Positions 1-9,036 of a stretch of 64,000 nucleotides of DNA are shown one piece after another (position 1 is the first letter of the stretch; each line of letters opens with the position of its first letter). The notes beneath the pieces were generated by a model. That model was given only the letters and a program-made list of their open reading frames with translations, ran no database searches and had not been told where the DNA came from. Both the position numbers and the translations under genes were made by a program. The stretch is taken from the NCBI RefSeq assembly GCF_014205875.1, contig NZ_JACHEN010000001.1:62001-126000 (forward strand), given 5' to 3'. Origin of the DNA: Anaerosolibacter carboniphilus (GTDB lineage Bacteria; Bacillota; Clostridia; Peptostreptococcales; Thermotaleaceae).

Positions 1-1575
1 AAAGAACTGGAAAGACTAAATGAATTAAAAAGCATATCCTTAACGATACCGCTTTCGGAGAAGACGAGACCCCAGTCTTTTAAAGAGATCATTGGGCAAG
101 AGGACGGGATCAAAGCACTGAAAGCTGCCCTATGCAGTGTAAATCCCCAACATGTATTGATATATGGACCTCCAGGGGTAGGAAAAACAGCGGCAGCAAG
201 ACTGGTATTAGAGGAAGCAAAGAAGGTACAGCATTCACCCTTTAATTATCAATCCAAATTTATCGAGATGGATGCCACAACCTTAAGATTTGATGAGCGA
301 AGTATTGCAGATCCGCTGATGGGAACCGTTCATGATCCCATCTATCAAGGAGCAGGACCCTTAGGGCAGTCAGGAATCCCACAACCAAAACCTGGTGCTG
401 TGACCAAAGCCCATGGAGGCATTTTATTCTTAGATGAAATTGGAGAGCTGCATCCGGTACAGATGAATAAGCTGTTAAAAGTATTAGAAGATAGAAAGGT
501 ATTCTTAGATAGTGCATACTACAACTCGGAAGATTCCAATACACCCAAATATATCCATGAAATCTTTCAGAATGGGCTGCCTGCAGACTTTAGGCTTGTG
601 GGTGCAACTACACGAACTGCCAATGAAATTCCGTCAGCCATTCGTTCTCGATGTGTGGAAATCTATTTTAGGCCTTTACTACCTGAGGAAATAGGAATCA
701 TCAGCAGGAATGCTGCGGAAAAGGTAAAATTTTCAATAGAAGATGAAGCTGTAGAAATTGTAAAAAAGTATGCCAGTAGTGGCAGAGATGCCATTAATAT
801 GATTCAGATTGCCAGTGGCGTAGTTTTAAATGAAGGGAGAAAGACACTGACTAAAAAAGATATGGAGTGGGTTGTAGAAAGTGGGCAATATCACCCAAGA
901 CCTCAATCAAAAATTGCAAAGGCACCTCAAGTGGGTGTCGTCAATGGATTGGCTGTGGTAGGGCCCAATATAGGGGTTGTATCAGAAACAGAGGCTACTG
1001 CCATACCTACAGATAAGGGGACAGGCAAGATTATCATTACAGGGATTGTGAATGAAGAAGAAGTATCCTCTACGGGAAGAAAATTAAAGAGAAAAAGCAC
1101 AGCTCAAGGATCCGTGGAAAATGTAATGACTGTGATACGGAAAAACTGTCAAATCGATCCAAGAGATTATGATATTCATTTGAATTTTCCAGGGGGAATG
1201 GTGGTGGACGGTCCATCGGCAGGTGTGACAGTGGCAACTGCAATCTACTCAGCCATTACAAATAAAGAAATAGACCATCGTATTGCCATGACTGGTGAAA
1301 TCTCCATTCGGGGAAAGGTGAGACCTGTGGGTGGCGTAGTAGCCAAGGTAGAAGCCGCTCGATTGGCTGGTTGCACCAAGGTTCTTATTCCTAGTGAGAA
1401 TTGGCAGGATCGGTTTAAAGACATTGGAATAGAGGTGATTACAGTAGAAGATATTCAGGAAGTCATTCAACATGCAGTGGTCAAAGAACAGATTGAAGTA
1501 GCGTCTATGCCTGTCAATCCTATGATGATTGTCATGGCTCAAGGATTAGACAGTCAGAACAGCACCCTTTCTTAG
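1..1575 (+). CDS. lonB: ATP-dependent protease LonB (5' partial)
   Basis: The frame is open from base 1, so the true start lies outside the window; 524 residues are visible. It is an AAA+ serine protease. The Walker A motif GPPGVGK is coded near base 169, and the Walker B motif ILFLDEIGE near 420. The C-terminal Lon protease domain carries the catalytic Ser in DGPSAG and the Lys in PVGGVVAK. The N-terminal substrate-binding domain of LonA is absent, as in Bacillus subtilis LonB, which is a sporulation-associated paralogue of about 550 residues. The order lonB-lonA-ysxC is the conserved Firmicutes arrangement. An intrinsic terminator overlaps the stop codon, so lonA is probably transcribed separately. 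Identification is firm; the sporulation role is inferred from B. subtilis and from the spore-protein gene in this window. Confidence 0.93.
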   Translation, partial: KELERLNELKSISLTIPLSEKTRPQSFKEIIGQEDGIKALKAALCSVNPQHVLIYGPPGVGKTAAARLVLEEAKKVQHSPFNYQSKFIEMDATTLRFDERSIADPLMGTVHDPIYQGAGPLGQSGIPQPKPGAVTKAHGGILFLDEIGELHPVQMNKLLKVLEDRKVFLDSAYYNSEDSNTPKYIHEIFQNGLPADFRLVGATTRTANEIPSAIRSRCVEIYFRPLLPEEIGIISRNAAEKVKFSIEDEAVEIVKKYASSGRDAINMIQIASGVVLNEGRKTLTKKDMEWVVESGQYHPRPQSKIAKAPQVGVVNGLAVVGPNIGVVSETEATAIPTDKGTGKIIITGIVNEEEVSSTGRKLKRKSTAQGSVENVMTVIRKNCQIDPRDYDIHLNFPGGMVVDGPSAGVTVATAIYSAITNKEIDHRIAMTGEISIRGKVRPVGGVVAKVEAARLAGCTKVLIPSENWQDRFKDIGIEVITVEDIQEVIQHAVVKEQIEVASMPVNPMMIVMAQGLDSQNSTLS

Positions 1576-1592
1576 GCGTGCTGTTCTTGGCT
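1556..1592 (+). terminator. Intrinsic terminator overlapping the lonB stop codon
   Basis: Perfect 10-bp stem AGAACAGCAC (1556-1565) with GTGCTGTTCT (1578-1587), followed by a T-rich run. The left arm encodes the last residues of LonB and the stop codon lies in the loop. Confidence 0.85.
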
Positions 1593-1649
1593 TTTGTTGT
1601 AATTTGTAGTACAATAGATAGAATCTAGGGAAATATGTGGGAATGACTA

Positions 1650-1678
1650 TTGAAAAGAGTTTATGTTTTATATATAAT
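1650..1678 (+). promoter_or_regulatory. Sigma-A-type promoter for lonA
   Basis: TTGAAA (1650-1655), a 17-base spacer and TATAAT (1673-1678). This predicts a 5' untranslated region of about 130 bases before lonA. No CIRCE-type inverted repeat is visible. Confidence 0.7.
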
Positions 1679-1813
1679 TATGAATTGCACGAAAGAAGAT
1701 TTAACATGCGGTAAAAGGTGTATATATTCACTAAACACTTATCTATAGGAATATAAAGAAAAACAATGAGAAAAATAAAAAGGTAATCCTTAATAAATGA
1801 GGAGTTGATAACT

Positions 1814-4162
1814 ATGGAGGATCAAAAGACAAAAAAAGAAGTACTGCCTTTGATACCACTTCGGGGACTATCTGTTTTTCCATATATGGTACTACATTTT
1901 GATGTAGGAAGGGAAAAATCAATCAATGCTTTGGAAGATGCAATGGTCAATGATCAATTGATTTTTCTAACAACCCAAAAGGAAGCGGAGACAGATTTAC
2001 CTACGGCAGAAGATTTCTATGAAGTAGGTACGATTGCTAAGATTAAACAAATGCTAAAGCTCCCTGGAGATGCTATTCGTGTGTTGGTAGAAGGCATCAG
2101 TAGAGCTAGAATTGTTCAGCTGACCCAAGAAGAGCCTTTTTTTAAGGCAGAGGTTGAGGAAGAAATGTCAGAAGAGGGATTGGAAATAGACAAGGAATTG
2201 GAAGCCCTTATGCGGACAGTACTGGATGCCTTTGAAAATTACGTAAGCATTAGTAATCGTATTTCACCGGAAATTCTCATGTCCGTTACGGCCATTGAAG
2301 AGCCAGGAAGATTGGCGGATGTTATTTCATCCCATATGCTTTTGAAAATTGAGCAAAAACAAGAAATACTAGAAGCCTTTCACCCCAAGGATCGGCTAGA
2401 AGTATTATATCGCCTATTGCTGCGAGAGATTGAAATCTTAGAGATTGAGAGAGAGATCAATGCGAAGGTAAAAAAACAAATCAACAAGGTCCAAAAGGAA
2501 TATTATTTGAAGGAACAATTAAAGGTGATTCAAGAAGAACTAGGGGACCACGGTGGATTTGACGATGAGATTGAGAATTATCGTGATCGGATCAAGAAAG
2601 CAAAACTTCCTAAAAAAGTGGAGGAGAAGGTTATAAAGGAAGTGGACAGGCTTTCCAGGTTATCACCAGGATCAGCAGAAAGTGGTGTCATTCGTACTTA
2701 TGTGGACTGGATATTAGATTTACCGTGGAACAAACAGACGAAAGATCGCCTGGATATTAAAATCGCTAAAGAAATATTAGACGAAGATCACTATGGGCTA
2801 AAGAAGGTCAAGGAGAGAATCCTAGAATATTTGGCGATTCGACAGCTGGCCAAGGAAATGAAAGGGCCGATTATTTGTCTCGTGGGGCCTCCAGGGGTTG
2901 GAAAAACGTCGATTGCTAAATCCATCGCCCGATCTTTAAATCGCAATTTCGTGCGAATGTCTTTAGGAGGCGTACGGGATGAGGCAGAAATCCGGGGGCA
3001 TAGAAGAACCTATATCGGTGCGATCCCAGGAAGAGTCATATCTGCCATTAAGGAAGCAGGCTCAAAGAATCCTGTATTCCTATTCGATGAAATCGATAAG
3101 CTAACCAGTGACTTTAGAGGTGATCCAGCAGCTGCCCTATTGGAGACCCTGGATCCAGAGCAAAATAAAGATTTTACCGATCATTATTTGGAAGTGCCCT
3201 TTGATTTGTCAAAGGTAATGTTCATCACTACTGCCAATAGCCTAGGTACCATTCCAAGGCCTCTATTGGATCGAATGGAAGTCATTGATGTTTCAGGATA
3301 TACAGAGGAAGAAAAATTGGTAATTGCCCAGAAATATCTGCTGCCAAAGCAGATCAAAGAGCATGCGATGACACCAGAAAATCTACAGATTTCTGAACAA
3401 GTCATTCGCGATGTGATCAATTATTACACTCGAGAATCTGGGGTAAGAAATCTAGAGCGGCAATTGGCTACGATCTGTAGAAAAGCTGTAAGAAGGATGC
3501 TGGAGGAAAAGACCAAAGTAGTACGAATTCAGCCAGGGAATCTTAAAAATTATTTAGGTATCCCAAGGTTTAGATATGAAAAAGCCCAAGAGAAAAATGA
3601 AGTGGGTATTGCCACAGGATTGGCATGGACAGTTGTAGGTGGTGACACGCTATCTATCGAGGTTATTACCATGAAAGGAAACGGTAAGCTGGTTCTCACA
3701 GGGCAATTGGGAGATGTGATGAAGGAATCTGCCAGAGCAGGTATCAGCTATATTCGTTCCAAGATGGAAGAGCTAAAGCTACAGGATGATTTTTATCAAG
3801 CCTTAGATATCCATATCCATATTCCTGAAGGAGCCATTCCTAAGGATGGACCATCGGCAGGGATTACCATGGCTACAGCAGTAATTTCAGCTTTGACCAA
3901 TATGCCAATTCATAGAGAGATTGCTATGACAGGTGAAATTACCCTAAGAGGTCGCGTGTTACCTGTGGGAGGCATCAAGGAGAAGGTACTGGCAGCCAAT
4001 CGAGCAGGAATAAAGAAGGTTCTGCTTCCCGTGTTGAACCAAAAAGATGTGGAAGAAATTCCTGAAAATGTAAGGAAAAAGCTTGAATTAGTATTTGTGG
4101 AGCATATGGACCAAGTACTGGAGCATACCCTTATCAGGAAGGAAGAAGTCAATGAAAATTAA
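1814..4162 (+). CDS. lon: ATP-dependent protease La (LonA)
   Basis: Full-length Lon protease of 782 residues, which degrades misfolded and regulatory proteins in the cytoplasm. An N-terminal LON/PUA-like substrate domain covers roughly residues 1-200, followed by a coiled-coil region and an AAA+ module with GPPGVGKTS and FLFDEIDKL. The C-terminal protease domain has the Ser-Lys dyad (Ser in DGPSAG, Lys in VGGIKEK). The start is set at ATG 1814 because GAGGAG at 1799-1804 lies 9 bases upstream; an in-frame TTG at 1805 directly abuts that site and is unlikely. The gene has its own promoter and overlaps ysxC by 11 bases. Confidence 0.95.
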   Translation: MEDQKTKKEVLPLIPLRGLSVFPYMVLHFDVGREKSINALEDAMVNDQLIFLTTQKEAETDLPTAEDFYEVGTIAKIKQMLKLPGDAIRVLVEGISRARIVQLTQEEPFFKAEVEEEMSEEGLEIDKELEALMRTVLDAFENYVSISNRISPEILMSVTAIEEPGRLADVISSHMLLKIEQKQEILEAFHPKDRLEVLYRLLLREIEILEIEREINAKVKKQINKVQKEYYLKEQLKVIQEELGDHGGFDDEIENYRDRIKKAKLPKKVEEKVIKEVDRLSRLSPGSAESGVIRTYVDWILDLPWNKQTKDRLDIKIAKEILDEDHYGLKKVKERILEYLAIRQLAKEMKGPIICLVGPPGVGKTSIAKSIARSLNRNFVRMSLGGVRDEAEIRGHRRTYIGAIPGRVISAIKEAGSKNPVFLFDEIDKLTSDFRGDPAAALLETLDPEQNKDFTDHYLEVPFDLSKVMFITTANSLGTIPRPLLDRMEVIDVSGYTEEEKLVIAQKYLLPKQIKEHAMTPENLQISEQVIRDVINYYTRESGVRNLERQLATICRKAVRRMLEEKTKVVRIQPGNLKNYLGIPRFRYEKAQEKNEVGIATGLAWTVVGGDTLSIEVITMKGNGKLVLTGQLGDVMKESARAGISYIRSKMEELKLQDDFYQALDIHIHIPEGAIPKDGPSAGITMATAVISALTNMPIHREIAMTGEITLRGRVLPVGGIKEKVLAANRAGIKKVLLPVLNQKDVEEIPENVRKKLELVFVEHMDQVLEHTLIRKEEVNEN

Positions 4163-4826
4163 GAGTGCAGAGATTGTAATTAGTGCCGTAAAGCCGTCCC
4201 AGTACCCAGAAGAAGATATTCCTGAGATTGCTTTTGCAGGAAGATCCAATGTGGGGAAATCTTCTAGTATCAATATGCTGACAAACCGAAGAAAATTAGC
4301 AAGAACCAGTTCAAGCCCAGGAAAAACACAGACGATTAATTTTTATCGCATTAACAATGAATTTAATTTGGTGGATCTCCCTGGTTATGGCTATGCAAAG
4401 GTATCTAAGAGTAACAAAGAGCAGTGGGGAAAGATGATCGAGACATATTTGACCAGTAGAAAAAACTTGCTCGAGGTATTTCAATTGGTGGATATTCGCC
4501 ATAAACCCACGGATCAGGATCAGCAAATGTATAGTTGGATTAAGCATTTTGGTTTTAATGGTATTGTGGTGGTTACCAAGGCAGATAAGGTTAGCCGTGG
4601 ACAAAGGCAGAAACATTTGAAAGAAATTCGCGAGACCCTGCAAATGAAGAAGGAAGATATTTTGATTCCAATTTCCGCAGAAACCAGAGAGGGAAAAGAC
4701 GAACTTTGGTCTGTGATTCATGAGATTTTCAGGGTGAATGGGCATCAGTTATATGGTATGGATGAGTTGCCCGTTGAAGATGAGGAAAACATGGCAGATA
4801 TAAGTGAAGAAGTGGAAGAAGAATAG
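4152..4826 (+). CDS. ysxC: Ribosome biogenesis GTPase YsxC/EngB
   Basis: A 224-residue TrmE-Era-EngA-EngB-Septin-like GTPase needed for assembly of the 50S ribosomal subunit. The G motifs are visible: G1 [10 protein letters not shown]3 [10 protein letters not shown]4 TKADK and G5 SAETREG. The length fits the family (about 200 residues) with an extended acidic C-terminus. The start is ATG 4152, preceded by AGGAAGG, inside the 3' end of lonA, so translation is probably coupled. A longer in-frame extension upstream is just lonA read in another frame. Confidence 0.94.
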   Translation: MKIKSAEIVISAVKPSQYPEEDIPEIAFAGRSNVGKSSSINMLTNRRKLARTSSSPGKTQTINFYRINNEFNLVDLPGYGYAKVSKSNKEQWGKMIETYLTSRKNLLEVFQLVDIRHKPTDQDQQMYSWIKHFGFNGIVVVTKADKVSRGQRQKHLKEIRETLQMKKEDILIPISAETREGKDELWSVIHEIFRVNGHQLYGMDELPVEDEENMADISEEVEEE

Positions 4827-4840
4827 GATTTTATACATGT

Positions 4841-4878
4841 AATGAAAAAGGAACAGCTGTATGCTGTTCCTTTTCATT
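4841..4878. terminator. Bidirectional terminator between ysxC and the EamA gene
   Basis: A long hairpin with the core AAGGAACAGC and GCTGTTCCTT around a 5-base loop. It has A/T tracts on both sides and serves the two convergent genes. Confidence 0.85.
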
Positions 4879-5770
4879 ATTCTTCTGCAACCTTTCGTTT
4901 ATTAGCTTTTAAGAAAGGCAGGTCAAAATCTATTTCTGCCACCAGCATGCCTCCTACAATTAAGATACTACCGATGATTCCCCGATGATTCATGACTTCT
5001 CCAAGGAGAAGATAGGCAAATATGGCGGAGAAAACAGGCTCTCCTGTGAAAATGAGAGCAGTATGGGTGGTGGAGGTATACTTTTGCACAGCGTTTTGTA
5101 CGATAAATGCGCCAGAGGTACATACAAATGCTAGGAATAAAATGGAAAACCAAGCATTGGCAGCAGTAGGAATGACAGGAGTCTCAAATAAAAGGCTAAC
5201 AATGGTGCTGAGAATTCCTACGACACCAATCTGGAGAATAGCTAAGTTGATAGAGTCTACCTGCACAGCATATTTGCCCACGGTAATAATGTGGAAGGCA
5301 AAACAAACTGCACCGATTAAGGTATAAAAGTCACCGATATTTAATTGTAAGTTAGCATCTAGCGTTAATAAGCCTAAACCTACAATTGCTGATACCACGC
5401 CGATGATGGCAGAAAACTTGGGCAGTTTCTTTAAAACGAAAGCAGAAAAAATAGGGACAATAACCACGGAGAATCCAGTGATAAAGCCGGATTTTGATGC
5501 TGTGGTATAATTTAGTCCAAGGGTCTGGGTCCCATAGCCGGAAAACATGATGATGCCGATGAAGAGGCCATATTTTAAAGTAGCCCGGTCCAATTTCATC
5601 AAACGTTTATGAAAAATTAAGGCGGAGGTAATGGCGGCGATTAAGAAACGAATTCCTAGAAAGTTGAAGGTCTCCAGGGTTTCAAGGGAATTTTTTGATA
5701 AGATAAAAGAGATACCCCATGCCAAGGTTACACCAAGTAGGGCCAGATCGGCTTGATGCTGTTTCTTCAT
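4877..5770 (-). CDS. EamA/DMT-family transporter
   Basis: Integral membrane protein of 297 residues with about ten hydrophobic segments arranged as two EamA repeats (drug/metabolite transporter superfamily). Members export or import amino acids, nucleosides or other metabolites; the substrate cannot be told from sequence. The start at 5770 is chosen because an AAGGGGAG ribosome binding site lies just upstream and the protein then begins MKKQHQADLALLG, a normal family start. The in-frame region upstream of it is not membrane-like. It is monocistronic and convergent with ysxC. Confidence 0.85.
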   Translation of the reverse strand: MKKQHQADLALLGVTLAWGISFILSKNSLETLETFNFLGIRFLIAAITSALIFHKRLMKLDRATLKYGLFIGIIMFSGYGTQTLGLNYTTASKSGFITGFSVVIVPIFSAFVLKKLPKFSAIIGVVSAIVGLGLLTLDANLQLNIGDFYTLIGAVCFAFHIITVGKYAVQVDSINLAILQIGVVGILSTIVSLLFETPVIPTAANAWFSILFLAFVCTSGAFIVQNAVQKYTSTTHTALIFTGEPVFSAIFAYLLLGEVMNHRGIIGSILIVGGMLVAEIDFDLPFLKANKRKVAEE

Positions 5771-5871
5771 TATATACTCCCCTTTGATAATATTTCTAGT
5801 ACCTAAATATTTTACCATAGAAACTAGATATTTTATAGATGAGAAAGAATGAAAAACATATTCAAAAAAGC

Positions 5872-5893
5872 AAAAAGGCACACTTTGTGTGCC
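5872..5893 (-). terminator. Terminator of the rubredoxin gene
   Basis: On the minus strand GGCACAC, a 3-base loop and GTGTGCC are followed by a run of five T. Confidence 0.8.
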
Positions 5894-5907
5894 CCATATG
5901 TATGGTT

Positions 5908-6069
5908 TTATTCTTCAGGTTCGAACATATCCTTGCTAACGCCACAGACTGGACATACCCAATCCTCGGGGATATCTTCAAAAGCAGTACCTGGTGCAAT
6001 ACCGCCGTCTGGATCGCCTACCTCTGGATCATAAATATAACCACATGGAATACATCTGTATTTTTGCAT
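5908..6069 (-). CDS. Rubredoxin
   Basis: A 53-residue protein beginning [15 protein letters not shown] and ending DMFEPEE. The two CxxC(G) knuckles, CIPCGY and CPVCGV, coordinate a single iron in rubredoxins, and the PEDWVCP segment is typical. It acts as a cytoplasmic one-electron carrier, in anaerobes usually passing electrons to oxygen- or superoxide-detoxifying enzymes. The start codon is preceded by GGAGAAGG and the gene has its own terminator, so it is monocistronic. Length and motifs match the family fully. Confidence 0.96.
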   Translation of the reverse strand: MQKYRCIPCGYIYDPEVGDPDGGIAPGTAFEDIPEDWVCPVCGVSKDMFEPEE

Positions 6070-6373
6070 TGGACCTTCTCCTTTCATGTTTAAGCATTAA
6101 AGCAACAATCTAATTTGATTTTACCCACCATAAGGTGATTCTAAACAAAAAAATAAAAATCCTTTTCAATATTTATGTATATGTATGATTCTGAGCGATA
6201 TGAGGAATTTTTAAAATATTAAATATTTTTATTTTTTAACAGGAAAACAGCATCTGAAAATGATATAATATGTATAAAATACTTCATATGTATAATAAAT
6301 ACGATATATCAGCTATCCATGAAAGATGATATATTGAAGATCAATAGAGAAAATTCATAAAGGAGATGATTTT
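6070..6373. other. AT-rich divergent intergenic region
   Basis: No coding frame or stable hairpin was seen. It must hold the promoters of rubredoxin (minus) and the M29 aminopeptidase (plus). A TATAAT at 6264-6269 is a plausible plus-strand -10 element, but no convincing -35 was found. Confidence 0.4.
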
Positions 6374-7489
6374 ATGTTAGATCCAAGAATTGAAAAATTA
6401 GCCTACAACCTTATTCACTATTCGACTGAATTAAAGCCTGGAGAGAAAATTTTGATCGAGGCCATGGGGTATGAGGTGCCTCTGGTAAGACAATTGGTAA
6501 AGGAAGCTTATAAAGTGGGTGCTGTTCCTTTCGTGACAGTAAAGGATCACCAGCTTCTCAGGCAAATTCTATTAGAATGTACGGAAGAACAAATGAAAAT
6601 GATGGCAAGGTACGAGTTGGAGAGAATGAAGGATATGGATGCCTATATAGGATTGCGGGCTGGATTTAACGCCATGGAATTAAGTGATGTGCCTGGTGAT
6701 AGGATGAAAATCTATGCGGAGCATTTTCTAAGTCCTGTTCACTCTGATCAAAGGGTGAACCATACAAAATGGGTAGTCTTAAGATATCCAAACTTCTCCA
6801 TGGCTCAGTTGGCCAACACAAGCACGGAAGCCTTTGAAGATTTTTATTTCAATGTATGTAATCTTGATTATGGAAAGATGTCAAAGGCCATGGATCACTT
6901 GGTCGCGAGGATGGAAAAGACGGATAAGGTACATATTAAAGGGGAAGGAACAGACTTAACTTTCTCTATTAAAGGCATTCCAGCCATCAAATGCGATGGA
7001 AAACTGAACATTCCTGATGGAGAGGTGTTTACAGCACCGGTGAAGGATTCTGTAAATGGGATATTGTCCTATAATTGCCCTGCTGTATATCAAGGTTTTA
7101 CCTATGAAAATATCAAATTAGAATTCAAGGATGGGAAGATTGTCAACGCCACAGCCAATGATACGGATCGAATTAACGAGGTATTCAATACCGATGAAGG
7201 GGCTAGGTATGTGGGTGAGTTCGCTATTGGTGTAAATCCTTATATCCTAGCACCAATGAAAGACACACTTTTTGATGAGAAAATCATGGGAAGTTTCCAC
7301 TTTACCCCAGGCAAATGCTATGAAGATGCATCCAATGGGAATATATCCGCCATCCACTGGGATTTGGTATGCATTCAAACACCAGCCTATGGCGGCGGTG
7401 AGATTTATTTTGATGATGTGCTCATTCGAAAAGATGGGTTGTTTGTGATTCCAGAGCTAGCGTGCTTAAACCCAGAGAATTTAAAATAA
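6374..7489 (+). CDS. M29 family aminopeptidase (AmpS-like)
   Basis: A 371-residue cytoplasmic metallo-aminopeptidase of the thermophilic aminopeptidase family M29 (AmpS/PepS/aminopeptidase T), which removes N-terminal residues from peptides. The opening (DPRIEKLAYNLIHYSTELKPGEKILIE) is typical, as are the conserved GEFAIGVNP segment and the C-terminal GSFHFTPGKCYEDASNGNISAIHWDLVC stretch, which contains likely metal-ligand Glu and His positions of the family. A strong AAAGGAGATGAT site precedes the ATG. It is monocistronic with a strong terminator. Confidence 0.9.
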   Translation: MLDPRIEKLAYNLIHYSTELKPGEKILIEAMGYEVPLVRQLVKEAYKVGAVPFVTVKDHQLLRQILLECTEEQMKMMARYELERMKDMDAYIGLRAGFNAMELSDVPGDRMKIYAEHFLSPVHSDQRVNHTKWVVLRYPNFSMAQLANTSTEAFEDFYFNVCNLDYGKMSKAMDHLVARMEKTDKVHIKGEGTDLTFSIKGIPAIKCDGKLNIPDGEVFTAPVKDSVNGILSYNCPAVYQGFTYENIKLEFKDGKIVNATANDTDRINEVFNTDEGARYVGEFAIGVNPYILAPMKDTLFDEKIMGSFHFTPGKCYEDASNGNISAIHWDLVCIQTPAYGGGEIYFDDVLIRKDGLFVIPELACLNPENLK

Positions 7490-7500
7490 GCGATGCCACA

Positions 7501-7537
7501 GCAAGAGCAGAGAGAATTTCTCTGCTCTTGCTTTTTG
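7501..7537 (+). terminator. Terminator of the M29 aminopeptidase gene
   Basis: Perfect 13-bp stem, GCAAGAGCAGAGA (7501-7513) with its complement (7519-7531), followed by TTTTT. Confidence 0.9.
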
Positions 7538-7679
7538 ATAAGGGTCAGACAGCCCTATGCGGCAGTTTATGGTATATCTATGTAAATTTGACATTTCAGT
7601 GGAAATTATATAAAATTTTTAAAGGGTGAGAATATACATAGTAAGGAATGTCAGATACGTGGAGAAAGGGATAGAATCT

Positions 7680-8231
7680 ATGAAAGCAATGCTGAAAATG
7701 TTTTTTATTTTTTTTAAGATCGGTGCCTTTACCTTAGGGGGTGGCTATGCCATGATTCCCTTAATCGAGGAGGAGATCGTCGCAAAGAATAAGTGGATTG
7801 AGACCGAAGAATTCATTGATATCATCGCACTTTCTCAGACCATACCGGGAGCATTGGCGATCAATTCTTCTACATACATTGGCTACCGATTGTTTGGCTT
7901 TCCAGGTGCTGTAGTGGGATGTTTGGGAACCATTATGCCATCTGTAATCATTATTCTGCTAGTGGCCACCTTTTTTATTCAATTTAGAAGCTTACCCCTT
8001 ATCGAGTCCATATTCCGTGGTATCCGACCTGCTGTGGTTGCCTTGATTTTAGTGGCAGTGATGAAGCTAGGGAAGCCTTTGCCCAAAGATACTATAAATC
8101 TAGTATGGGTGATTGGCGTTGCATTGACCATTACCTTTTTGGGTGTGCATCCCATATTGATTATTCTAATGTCAGGAATCGCAGGGTATATTCTATTTAA
8201 AGGAGAAAAAAACGATGAGAATACTCGTTGA
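7680..8231 (+). CDS. Chromate transporter, first half-size subunit
   Basis: A short-chain CHR-family membrane protein of about 183 residues. The signature GGGYAMIPLIEEEIV near the N-terminus and the conserved QTIPGALAINSSTYIG identify the family. Short-chain CHR proteins occur as pairs of homologous halves that together make a transporter; many export chromate, but some family members may carry other anions. The start is set at ATG 7680, preceded by GAGAAAGGG; an upstream in-frame GTG at 7626 lacks a clear ribosome site. It overlaps the second subunit by 17 bases. Confidence 0.85.
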   Translation: MKAMLKMFFIFFKIGAFTLGGGYAMIPLIEEEIVAKNKWIETEEFIDIIALSQTIPGALAINSSTYIGYRLFGFPGAVVGCLGTIMPSVIIILLVATFFIQFRSLPLIESIFRGIRPAVVALILVAVMKLGKPLPKDTINLVWVIGVALTITFLGVHPILIILMSGIAGYILFKGEKNDENTR

Positions 8232-8736
8232 AATATTTTTAACCTTTGCCAAGATCGGTGCTTTTAGTTTTGGGGGTGGATTGGCAATGCTGCCCATGAT
8301 AGAAGAGGAAATTGTACACAATCATCAATGGCTTACAGCCCAGGAGTTCATTGATGTGGTGGCTATCTCCGAAATGACACCAGGACCTATAGCAGTGAAC
8401 GCTTCTACCTTTGTGGGATACAAGGTGGCAGGGGTCCCAGGTGCCATTGCTGGAAGCATTGGAGTAGCCATTGTTTCTTTTATGCTGATCACGTTGTTGG
8501 CCAAGTTCTTTATGAAAATCAAGGACGCAAAGGAAACCAAGGCTGTGTTCAAAGGAATTCGTCCTGCGGTCTTGGGATTGATTCTAAGCGCAGGGATCTC
8601 TATCGGAAAAACTGCTTTTGTTGACATGAAGAGCATTGGCGTAGCGGTTATTGTGTTTTTGGGTATTTGGCGATTTAAAGTCAATCCGATTCTAGGAATT
8701 ATCGCGGCTGGTGTAATGGGAGCTATATTATTTTAG
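8215..8736 (+). CDS. Chromate transporter, second half-size subunit
   Basis: A 173-residue homologue of the upstream protein with the matching signatures GGGLAMLPMIEEEIV and TPGPIAVNASTFVGY. An AAAGGAG site sits inside the 3' end of the first gene, so the two are translationally coupled. The tandem arrangement fits the usual two-gene short-chain CHR system, in which the halves probably insert in opposite membrane orientations. The substrate is assigned only by family. Confidence 0.86.
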   Translation: MRILVEIFLTFAKIGAFSFGGGLAMLPMIEEEIVHNHQWLTAQEFIDVVAISEMTPGPIAVNASTFVGYKVAGVPGAIAGSIGVAIVSFMLITLLAKFFMKIKDAKETKAVFKGIRPAVLGLILSAGISIGKTAFVDMKSIGVAVIVFLGIWRFKVNPILGIIAAGVMGAILF

Positions 8737-8757
8737 AGCATGGGCAGGATGAGATCA

Positions 8758-8780
8758 GTAGAGGCGCCCATTGGGCGTCA
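8758..8780 (+). repeat. REP-like palindrome, copy A
   Basis: The element begins GTAGAGGCGCCCA and continues TTGGGCGTC, giving a 7-bp GC-rich stem. It differs at one base of 22 from a segment inside the RAYT coding region at 60709-60730. It lies between the chromate genes and their terminator. Confidence 0.7.
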
Positions 8781-8848
8781 GTGGAGAATTATAATCATGA
8801 GCAAAGCGGTGCAATGAATAGAATGCAATATTTATTTGTTATGGATAT

Positions 8849-8881
8849 AGAGCCTGCATGAGAAAGTGGAGGCTCTTTTTG
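8849..8881 (+). terminator. Terminator downstream of the chromate transporter operon
   Basis: AGAGCCT (8849-8855) pairs with AGGCTCT (8870-8876) and is followed by TTTTT. The rest of the 8737-9036 gap holds palindrome copy A and no evident gene. Confidence 0.75.
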
Positions 8882-9036
8882 TTTGCTGTAACAAGAACCA
8901 ATGGATATTCAGAAGGGTTGGAGAAAACTACCATGGCAAAACCATTGAACTTTAGAGAAATCTCTTTATAATAGTAGAAGAGCATAGCTTTGGGGGAAGG
9001 TAAGAATGATGGGGAATCTAGGAGAGGGGGAAAAGG

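Noticed and set aside
5839-6093. 84-codon plus-strand frame with Cys and Trp residues
   Set aside because: It is the complement of the rubredoxin gene, whose minus-strand product matches the family from end to end.
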